11,975 nucleotides of DNA. Source: JBFWNZ01 sp050250795. GTDB lineage: Bacteria; Pseudomonadota; Alphaproteobacteria; UBA8366. The stretch's first letter is position 1. The number at the start of each line of letters is the position of its first letter. The stretch covers positions 1-11,975 of the forward strand of contig JBFWNZ010000088.1 of the NCBI GenBank assembly GCA_050250795.1, given 5' to 3'. Of the stretch, positions 6,666 through 11,975 are shown piece by piece. Under the pieces are notes generated by a model that had not been told where the DNA came from, made no database searches, and was given only the letters and a program-made list of their open reading frames with translations. Position numbers and translations under genes: made by a program.

Positions 6666-7873
6666 GCTGCCACCGCGCCAAGCAGGGGTTGGGTGTTCGC
6701 CAGCACGTCGCGATAGACGGCGAGGGTGGCGCTGCACATGCCTTCCTTCGAGAAATGCCGGCGCGCGCGCGCGATCGCCCGCTCGGCCAGGGCTTCGCGC
6801 GCCCCGCCATCCAGATGGATCGCCGCGTTGATGGCCTGCGCCAGCGCGTCGGGGTCGCCCGGCGGCACCAGCCAGCCGGTTCCCCCGTCCGGTTCCACCA
6901 GTTCGCGGCTGGACCCGTGGTCCGCCCCGATCACCGGACGGCCCATGGCCTGAGCCTCGACCATCACGCGGCCGAATGCCTCGGGGTCGGTCGAGGCCGA
7001 GACCACGACATCGGCCAGCTTGTATGCGGCGGGCATGTCGGCGACCGGGCCGGTGATATGCACGACCGATTGCAGCCGGTGCCGTGCGACCAGATCCTCC
7101 AGTTCGCGGCGGTAGCCGGAACGGCCCTGCTCGTCGCCGACCAGCAGGCAGCGCACCCGGTCATGCCCCAGCCGCGCCAGCGCCTCGATCAGCACGGCCT
7201 GGCCCTTCCAGCGGGTCAGACGCCCCGGCAGCATGACGATCGGAATCCCATCCGGCAGCCGCCAGTCGGTGGCCAGCTTGATGACGCGGGCCGGCGGCAC
7301 GGCCTGGGGGTCGAACAGGTCGAAGTCGATGCCGCGATAGATGACGCGCAGACGCGCCGGATCCGTGCCGTACACGCGCACGACATGGCGGCGGATGTGC
7401 TCGGAGATGGCGATGATCCGCTCTCCGCGCGTCATGACTGCGTTGTACCAGCGCTTCGGCGCGGGCCGGAAATTATAGGTGGCGTGAAAGGTCGTCACGA
7501 AATGCGCGCCCGTCTGCCTGGCGGCGGCCTCGGCGCTCCAGGCCGGCGCGCGCGAGCGGGCGTGCACGATATCGACGCCGCGGCTGCGCGCCAGCGCCGC
7601 CAGCCGCGCGATGTTGGCCCGGATCACCAGCGGGTTCTTGGAATGGACCGGCAACTGGATATGCTCCGCCCCGGCGCGCTCCACCTCGCGCACCATCGGG
7701 CCGCCGGAGGAGACGACGATCGAGCCCCAGCCCGCCGCGACCAGGGCCGAAGCGATGTCGACGGCGCCGCGCTCCACGCCGCCCGTGACCAGCGAGGGCA
7801 GCACCTGCATGACGGTGGGTGCCTTTCTGGTTTCGTCGTGTGGGGGCATGTTAGGGTGGTCCGCGTCGTTCAT
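6662..7873 (-). CDS. Glycosyltransferase family 4 (group 1)
   Basis: This is a GT-B fold retaining glycosyltransferase of up to 403 residues. The N-terminal acceptor domain has the loop LVTGGVERG (residues 28-36) and DIVHARSRAPAW (101-112). The C-terminal donor domain has LPGRLTRWKG (215-224; Arg and Lys contact the nucleotide-sugar phosphates), LLVGDEQG, and the E-x7-E pair Glu298 and Glu306 in PEAFGRVMVEAQAMG. It probably adds a sugar to an LPS core, O-antigen or capsule precursor on the cytoplasmic side, together with the overlapping GT9 gene. The start is uncertain. ATGs at 7873, 7849 and 7810 all lack a good Shine-Dalgarno, and the family N-terminus fits 7849 or 7873 best. A weak promoter-like pair, TTGCCA (7907-7902) and GATATG (7884-7879) with 17 nt between, would place transcription close to the 7873 ATG. 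Confidence 0.9.
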   Translation of the reverse strand: MNDADHPNMPPHDETRKAPTVMQVLPSLVTGGVERGAVDIASALVAAGWGSIVVSSGGPMVREVERAGAEHIQLPVHSKNPLVIRANIARLAALARSRGVDIVHARSRAPAWSAEAAARQTGAHFVTTFHATYNFRPAPKRWYNAVMTRGERIIAISEHIRRHVVRVYGTDPARLRVIYRGIDFDLFDPQAVPPARVIKLATDWRLPDGIPIVMLPGRLTRWKGQAVLIEALARLGHDRVRCLLVGDEQGRSGYRRELEDLVARHRLQSVVHITGPVADMPAAYKLADVVVSASTDPEAFGRVMVEAQAMGRPVIGADHGSSRELVEPDGGTGWLVPPGDPDALAQAINAAIHLDGGAREALAERAIARARRHFSKEGMCSATLAVYRDVLANTQPLLGAVAA

Positions 7874-7900
7874 CGGCGCATATCAGGCAGGTCTCGTCCC

Positions 7901-8692
7901 TTGGCAAGGTTGCCCAAAATACTATCACGCGCGGGCGGCGCAACACTCGCCTATCGCCATTCCGCCGGCGGATCGTCGCGGCCCGGCGTTCTGTTCTGTA
8001 CCGGTTTCCGTTCGGATATGAGCGGCGGCAAGGCTTCGGCCCTTGCGGTGGCCTGCGCGCGCCGCCGCCAGCAGTTCACCCGCTTCGACTATCAGGGGCA
8101 TGGCGCGTCCTCCGGCCGGTTCGAGGACGGCACCATCGGCCTGTGGCGCGCGGACGCGCTGGACATCCTGGACCGGGTGACGGAAGGGCCGCAGATCGTC
8201 GTGGGCTCGTCGATGGGCGGCTGGATCGCGAGCCTGCTCGCCGCCGACCGTCCGGACCGCGTCGCGGGGCTGGTGCTGATCGCGCCGGCGCTGGACTTCA
8301 CCGAGGCGCTGATCCGCCCGCGCCTGACGGCGGCCGCCCGGCACGCGCTGGAGACCGCCGGCGTCTGGTACGAACCGTCGGATTACGATCCGGCCGGCTA
8401 TCCGATCACCCGCGACCTGCTGGACGAGGGCCGTCGGAACCTGCTGCTGCCGGGTCCGATCCCGTTCGACGGGCCGGTGCACATCCTTCAGGGCATGCGC
8501 GACGCCTCGGTGCCTTGGCAGCATGCGCTGCGGGTGGCGGAGGGCTTCCGCAGCCGTGCGGTGGTCCTGACCCTGATCAAGGATGGCGAACACCGGCTGT
8601 CGGAGCCCGACGATATCCGTCGCCTGATCGCCTCGGTCGACAGCCTGTCTCAGATGTCTTCCGCCAGCAGTCCGGCCAGCCCCTCGCGATAG
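7901..8692 (+). CDS. Alpha/beta hydrolase (serine hydrolase)
   Basis: This is a cytosolic alpha/beta-hydrolase of about 263 residues. The nucleophile elbow is GSSMGG with Ser104; the acid is probably Asp201 (GMRDASVPW) and the base His231 (DGEHRLS). RFDYQGHGASSGRF (61-74) is typical of a subfamily common in alphaproteobacteria that is usually annotated only as alpha/beta hydrolase; some related proteins act on acyl thioesters, but no substrate is established here. Start codon: TTG at 7901 with AGGT at 7889-7892 is my choice. A TTG at 7910 is possible; no ATG occurs near the domain start. The reading frame stays open far upstream across the antisense of the GT4 gene, which is a GC-rich artefact. 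The gene is divergent from GT4 (27 bp between proposed starts). Its last 43 bp overlap the 3' end of the convergent SDR gene. Confidence 0.85.
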   Translation: MARLPKILSRAGGATLAYRHSAGGSSRPGVLFCTGFRSDMSGGKASALAVACARRRQQFTRFDYQGHGASSGRFEDGTIGLWRADALDILDRVTEGPQIVVGSSMGGWIASLLAADRPDRVAGLVLIAPALDFTEALIRPRLTAAARHALETAGVWYEPSDYDPAGYPITRDLLDEGRRNLLLPGPIPFDGPVHILQGMRDASVPWQHALRVAEGFRSRAVVLTLIKDGEHRLSEPDDIRRLIASVDSLSQMSSASSPASPSR

Positions 8693-9537
8693 GTCGGCCA
8701 GCGCAGCCGCACGCCGAGGTCGCGCTTGATCCGGTCGTTCGCGACGCGCTTGCTGTCGCGGTAGAAGCTGCGCGCCATCGCGGACAGGCCCTCGGCACTG
8801 TCGAAGGCTTCCTCCGGCGGCGGCGCTACCCCCAGCAGTGCGCAGGCATGGGCGATGACCTCTTGCGGCGGTGCCGCCTCGTCGTCGCACACATTATAGG
8901 CCGCGCCGGGATCGGGGCGGGCGATGGAGGCATGCAGTACGGCGGCGATGTCGTCCACATGGATGCGGCTGAACACCTGGCCCGGCTTGACGATGCGCCG
9001 TGCCCGGCCGGACCGCACCGTGTCCAGCGCGCTGCGCCCCGGTCCGTAGATGCCGGCCAGCCGGAACAGATGGACGGGCACGCCGTGCCGACGCCACAGG
9101 TCGAGCCAGCCATCCTCGGCTGCGACGCGGCGCCGGCCGCGCTCGCCGCTCGGATTGCGGTCCGCGGTTTCGTCCACCCAGCCGCCGGCCCGGTCGCCAT
9201 AGACGCCGGTGGTAGACAGATAACCGGCCCAGCGCAGTCCCGGGATCGCGGCGATATCCGCCGCATGGCGGTCGAGCACCGGGTCGCCCGCCGCATCGGG
9301 CGGTACCGAAGACAGAAGATGGGTGACGCCGCACAGCGCCGCGGCGGGTTCGGCGAGGGGGCGGTCGCGGTCGAACGGATGGGTCTCGATCCCCTCGTCC
9401 GCCAAGGCCGCCTGCTTCTCCGGTGTGCGGCAGGTGCCGGCAACCGTCCAGCCCTCGGCCTTGAGCGCCCTGGCCAGCGCCAGCGCGCTGAATCCCAGGC
9501 CGAAGCAGAACAGGCTGGGCGCGGCGCCCTCGGTCAT
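8650..9537 (-). CDS. SDR-family NAD(P)-binding protein, YeeZ-like
   Basis: This is a 295-residue atypical short-chain dehydrogenase/reductase (NAD-dependent epimerase-like). The Rossmann nucleotide loop is FGLGFSALALARAL (residues 12-25). YLSTTGVYGD (106-115) marks the usual active-site strand, followed by FRLAGIYGPGRSALD (158-172) and SRIHVDDIA (190-198). The catalytic Tyr-x-x-x-Lys of classical SDRs is absent where expected: the segment reads SGERGRRRVAAEDGW, as in YeeZ-type proteins. It may therefore bind NAD(P) without classical dehydrogenase chemistry. The start at 9537 is supported by GGGAGG 5 nt upstream. It converges on the hydrolase gene with a 43-bp overlap and is divergent from the TPR gene, with 83 bp between starts. 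From memory, related genes often lie near fzlA and queG in alphaproteobacteria, which fits fzlA being 877 bp away. No biochemical role is established. Confidence 0.88.
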   Translation of the reverse strand: MTEGAAPSLFCFGLGFSALALARALKAEGWTVAGTCRTPEKQAALADEGIETHPFDRDRPLAEPAAALCGVTHLLSSVPPDAAGDPVLDRHAADIAAIPGLRWAGYLSTTGVYGDRAGGWVDETADRNPSGERGRRRVAAEDGWLDLWRRHGVPVHLFRLAGIYGPGRSALDTVRSGRARRIVKPGQVFSRIHVDDIAAVLHASIARPDPGAAYNVCDDEAAPPQEVIAHACALLGVAPPPEEAFDSAEGLSAMARSFYRDSKRVANDRIKRDLGVRLRWPTYREGLAGLLAEDI

Positions 9538-9620
9538 GCGGGCCTCCCATGGGCTGGAATCGGGCCGGCAAACGAGGCAGAGTTCCCCCCGCCGGCAGGC
9601 CCGGCACTGTAGGAGCGGCG

Positions 9621-10406
9621 ATGCGGCGGAACAAGCGATCCGGACTGGCGGTCCTGCTGGGGGCGATGCTTCTGACCGGCGGGCCCGCGCTGGCGGCCTC
9701 GCCGCGCGACGAGGTGGATCGCGATTACGGCGCGTGCATGCGCCGCGCCCGTGTCGATCCCATGCAGGCCTTCGAGTCGGCGCAAATCTGGCAGGGGCAG
9801 GGCGGGGGCTATCCGGCCCGGCATTGCGAGGCGGTGGCGCTGCTCGGCCTTGGGCATTTCGAGGATGCCGCGATCCGGCTGCAGGCGCTCGCCGCCGACC
9901 TGCCGGGCGATGCGCCGCCGGCACAGCGTGCGGAACTGCTGGCCCAGGCGGGTCAGGCCTGGATGCGGGCGGACCGGATGGCGGCGGCGGAAAAGGCGCA
10001 GACCGCGGCGCTCGACCTGCTTGCCGGCCAGCCCCGCGCGGCGGTGGAAATCCGGATCGACCGGGCGATGCTGCGGGCGCTGGGCGGGCGCTACGCGCCG
10101 GCGGTGGAGGATCTGGAGGCGGCCCTGGCCGCGTCGCCCGACAATGTGGCGGCACTGACCATGCGCGCCAGCGGGCTGCGCCATCTCGGCCGGACCGCCG
10201 AGGCGATGGCCGATCTCAACCACGCGCTGCGCCTGGATTCCGTAAATCCCGAAGCGTTGCTGGAGCGCGGTATCCTGAAGCACCAGGCCGGCGACCTTGC
10301 CGGTGCGCGGGCCGACTGGCTGCGGCTGATCCAGCAGTCCGAGGGGACGCCCGCCGCCGACGCGGCCCAGCGCAATCTCGAGGCGATGGACGTCAAGGCA
10401 CGCTGA
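9621..10406 (+). CDS. Exported tetratricopeptide-repeat protein
   Basis: The product is 261 residues. The start at ATG 9621 has AGGAG 5 nt upstream (9611-9615). The N-terminus MRRNKRSGLAVLLGAMLLTG followed by GPALA-AS is a clear Sec signal peptide, cleaved after about residue 25-26. The mature part is helical with TPR-like repeats at about 68-93, 143-175, 176-209 and 210-243; GRYAPAVEDLEAALAASPDN and GRTAEAMADLNHALRLD carry the typical small/large residue spacing. Two cysteines, Cys39 and Cys69, could form a periplasmic disulfide. TPR proteins are protein-interaction scaffolds; the partner is unknown and no enzymatic motif is present. It lies between the SDR gene (divergent) and fzlA (convergent, stops 7 bp apart). 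I do not recognise a named family. Confidence 0.85.
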   Translation: MRRNKRSGLAVLLGAMLLTGGPALAASPRDEVDRDYGACMRRARVDPMQAFESAQIWQGQGGGYPARHCEAVALLGLGHFEDAAIRLQALAADLPGDAPPAQRAELLAQAGQAWMRADRMAAAEKAQTAALDLLAGQPRAAVEIRIDRAMLRALGGRYAPAVEDLEAALAASPDNVAALTMRASGLRHLGRTAEAMADLNHALRLDSVNPEALLERGILKHQAGDLAGARADWLRLIQQSEGTPAADAAQRNLEAMDVKAR

Positions 10407-10417
10407 GCGCCGCTCAG
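10403..10417. repeat. Palindrome spanning both convergent stop codons
   Basis: CTGAGCG and CGCTCAG around base 10410 form a 15-nt palindrome. The TGA stops of the TPR gene (10404-10406) and of fzlA (10416-10414, minus) sit symmetrically in its two arms. It can fold into a 6-bp stem with a GCC loop. There is no T-tract; it may be a minimal shared 3' hairpin or coincidence. Confidence 0.3.
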
Positions 10418-11082
10418 AAATCCAGATCGGCGTAGTGCTTGGGCGGCGGGCAGCCGGGAATGTGGTCGGCCAGCAGCGGCCGGAAACTCGGACGCGATTT
10501 TATGCGCGCATACCATTCCTTTGCCGGCGGATGATCGTCCCAGGGCACGTCGCCCAGATAGTCGATGCAGGACAGATGGCAGGCGGCCGCAATGTCGGCC
10601 ATGGAATAGACGTCGCCGGCCAGCCACCAGCGTTCCTCGGTCAGCCAGCCGATATAGTCGAGATGGATATGGATGTTCTGGGTTCCGGCCCGAATCGCCT
10701 GCGAGTTCGGCTCGCCCAGGCCCAGAAAGCGCTTCATGATCTTCTCGTCGACGAAGTAGTGCGTGACCTCGGCATGGAATTTCAGGTCGAACCACTGCGT
10801 CAGGCGCCGGATCTCCGCCCGCTCCACGGGGTTGCCGCCCAGCAGCGCCGGCTCCGGATGCACCTCCTCCAGATACTCGACGATGACGGTCGAGTCGGCG
10901 ATGACGGTCTCGTCTTCCTCGACCATCACCGGCACCTGACCGGTCGGGTTGAGGGCGAGGAACTCGTCGCGACGCTCCCACACCTTCTCCAGCCGGAGCT
11001 GGAAATCCAGGCCTTTCTCGGACAGGGCGACCCGGACCTTGCGGCTGAAGGGCGAGAGCCAAAGATGGTAAAGACGACGCAT
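10414..11082 (-). CDS. fzlA: FzlA-like FtsZ-binding GST-fold protein
   Basis: In Caulobacter, FzlA binds FtsZ filaments and is needed for constriction. The protein here is 222 residues. It has a thioredoxin-like GST N-domain (MRRLYHLWLSPFSRKVRVAL; NPTGQVPVM with the cis-Pro; ADSTVIVEYLEE at 62-73) and a helical C-domain (about 85-205) with HLDYIGWLTEERWWLAGD, LSCIDYLGDVPWDD and SRPSFRPLLAD. It ends in HYADLDF, an acidic/aromatic tail I associate with FzlA; the extreme C-terminus matters for FtsZ binding in Caulobacter. A plain glutathione S-transferase is the fallback. The start at 11082 fits the family N-terminus but lacks a clear Shine-Dalgarno. An ATG at 11115, with AGGTG upstream, would add 11 residues. 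The gene lies 49 bp downstream of the RraA-family gene and may share its transcript. FzlA assignment is from sequence recall; the GST fold is certain. Confidence 0.82.
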   Translation of the reverse strand: MRRLYHLWLSPFSRKVRVALSEKGLDFQLRLEKVWERRDEFLALNPTGQVPVMVEEDETVIADSTVIVEYLEEVHPEPALLGGNPVERAEIRRLTQWFDLKFHAEVTHYFVDEKIMKRFLGLGEPNSQAIRAGTQNIHIHLDYIGWLTEERWWLAGDVYSMADIAAACHLSCIDYLGDVPWDDHPPAKEWYARIKSRPSFRPLLADHIPGCPPPKHYADLDF

Positions 11083-11131
11083 GGCGGGCGAGTTTAGTGT
11101 GCCCCGGCCCGGCATGCATCACCTGTTATGA

Positions 11132-11828
11132 TCAGTGAATGTCCTCCTGCTCGGCGAAGGCGCGGCGCAGGGTCTCGATTCCGAAATCCGGCCGCTTGCA
11201 GGCCTCCAGGATCACGGCTTCGCGCCGCGACAGCAGATCGATGGCGGCGGGAAGCTTGCGGACCGCTTCTGCCGGCACGACCACCGCGCCATGCCGGTCG
11301 GCGTGGATCAGGTCGCCGTCGCGGACCGCCATGCCGCAGACATTCACCGGCTTGCCGAAATCGACCACATGGACCCAGGCATTGGCTGGGTCCGACCGCG
11401 CCGCCCAGCAGCAGGAACCCCTCGGCGACGACGTCGAGGTCGCGGATCGTGCCGTTGGTGACGCCGCCGGCGCAGCCCAGCGCCTTGTGCACATTCGACT
11501 GCACCTCGCCCCAGAAGGCGCCGAACCCGGGCTGCGGGTCGATATCCTGGATGACCACGATACGCGGTCCCGGGCCGGCGGCCACATGTTCGTAATAGGC
11601 CAGCCGCGCCGCCTTCGCCTGCGATCCCGGCCGGTCGATGGCCCGGATCGTCGCGGTGCGGGCGTAGCCGACCATGGGCGGCAGCGCCGGGTTCGAGGCG
11701 ACCAGCGGTGCGGTGGTGAAGCCGGTCGTGCGCCGCTCCGGCGTCACGATTTCCAGCCCGTTGCAGATGGTCGGCGTGTCGTAGCGGCGCAACGCCTCAA
11801 GTTCGGCTGCGGAAAAGATGTCGGACAT
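11132..11828 (-). pseudogene. RraA / HMG-aldolase-like family gene with a single-base frameshift
   Basis: The start at 11828 is well supported (GGGAGGG 6 nt upstream). The first 148 residues read as a RraA-like / 4-hydroxy-4-methyl-2-oxoglutarate aldolase-type protein, including YDTPTICNG (16-24) and NGTIRDLD (125-132, the Arg-Asp active-site pair). The frame then breaks. Dropping one T of the TT at 11382-11383 (plus strand) restores the family sequence SHAWVHVVDFGKPV and the metal-site motif DGDLIHADRHG, ending at the TGA at 11134-11132, for 231 residues in total. As sequenced, the original frame would run on to 11094 with 96 unrelated residues and no metal-site motif. So it is either a recent inactivating insertion or a base-calling error. 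If intact it would be a divalent-metal aldolase/decarboxylase on 2-oxo acids; true RraA (RNase E inhibitor) proteins are shorter, about 160 residues, and less likely. Confidence 0.85.
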
Positions 11829-11907
11829 GCGAAACCCTCCCGGATCGACGGCCCTGACCGGCCGTTTCTGCCGGGAATACTAGGCCGCGGCCGGCGTTAC
11901 GGCACGC

Positions 11908-11975
11908 CTATTCCGCCGCACCCGCGACCGGGGTCTCCAGCGGCACGTCGAGCCGGGACAGGGCCTCGCGCGGGA
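11908..11975 (-). CDS. C-terminal end of an unidentified protein (5' part off window)
   Basis: On the minus strand, the last 21 codons before a TAG at 11910-11908 read PREALSRLDVPLETPVAGAA followed by Glu. The codon use matches the neighbouring genes, and the gene would be co-directional with the RraA-family gene 79 bp downstream. The fragment is too short to name. The 79-bp gap holds the strong Shine-Dalgarno of the RraA-family gene, a 6-bp inverted repeat (11848-11853 with 11860-11865) and a palindrome at 11883-11892, but no convincing promoter. Confidence 0.5.
   Translation of the reverse strand, partial: PREALSRLDVPLETPVAGAAE

Noticed and set aside
6761..6773. GC dinucleotide run
   Set aside because: It lies inside the GT4 coding region and encodes an Ala/Arg stretch; simple codon-usage effect, no evidence of a repeat or Z-DNA role.
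6689..7900. Apparent N-terminal extension of the hydrolase across the antisense of the GT4 gene (a 667-residue fusion)
   Set aside because: The upstream part is the shadow of the GT4 gene; the hydrolase domain begins just after 7901, where homologues start.
9538..9620. Promoters or operator in the SDR/TPR divergent region
   Set aside because: The 83 bp hold both Shine-Dalgarno sites and GC-rich sequence but no convincing promoter pair or operator palindrome.
11375..11395. Programmed ribosomal frameshift as an explanation for the RraA-family break
   Set aside because: No slippery heptamer, stimulatory structure or internal Shine-Dalgarno is visible, and the family is not known for recoding; a mutation or sequence error is simpler.
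11848..11870. Plus-strand terminator-like hairpin followed by TTTCTG
   Set aside because: No plus-strand gene ends there; on the minus strand it falls in the leader of the RraA-family gene. A 6-bp stem is expected by chance at this GC content.

Overview
The window is ordinary chromosomal DNA from a GC-rich alphaproteobacterium, probably Rhodospirillales-like. The lineage call rests on an FzlA-type GST-fold protein (an FtsZ partner known from alphaproteobacteria), on thrS followed directly by infC, and on the overall style of the proteins. This is inference from family knowledge, not a search. I see no mobile element, CRISPR array, tRNA, rRNA or prophage signature. No stretch over 300 bases lacks a gene; the longest gaps are about 180 bp (2372-2549) and 161 bp (3535-3695).

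Layout. (1) 1-2371, minus strand: a two-gene acyl-CoA operon, a CaiB/BaiF-AMACR-type protein whose stop overlaps (ATGA) the start of an acetyl-CoA hydrolase/transferase-family protein that runs off the left edge. The second protein has Gly where CoA-transferases of the family carry a catalytic Glu. (2) 2550-2960, plus strand: a small exported four-EF-hand protein, convergent with infC. (3) 7873-2998, minus strand: GT4 glycosyltransferase, GT9 heptosyltransferase-like protein, thrS, infC. The two glycosyltransferases overlap by 4 bp. infC appears to start at an AUC codon behind a near-perfect Shine-Dalgarno. (4) 7901-8692, plus strand: an alpha/beta hydrolase divergent from the GT4 gene and overlapping by 43 bp the 3' end of a YeeZ-like SDR protein (9537-8650, minus). 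(5) 9621-10406, plus strand: an exported TPR protein, convergent with fzlA (11082-10414, minus). (6) 11828-11132, minus strand: an RraA/HMG-aldolase-like gene broken by one extra base at 11382/11383. (7) 11975-11908, minus strand: the last 21 codons of an unidentified gene.

Functionally the window mixes translation (ThrRS, IF3), envelope glycan synthesis (GT4, GT9), cell division (FzlA), acyl-CoA metabolism (AMACR-like and CoA-hydrolase-like) and small exported proteins. I did not find a clear undescribed multi-gene system. The observations most worth a second look are the AUC start of infC, the frameshift in the RraA-family gene, and the missing catalytic Glu in the CoA-transferase-fold protein paired with the AMACR-like protein.
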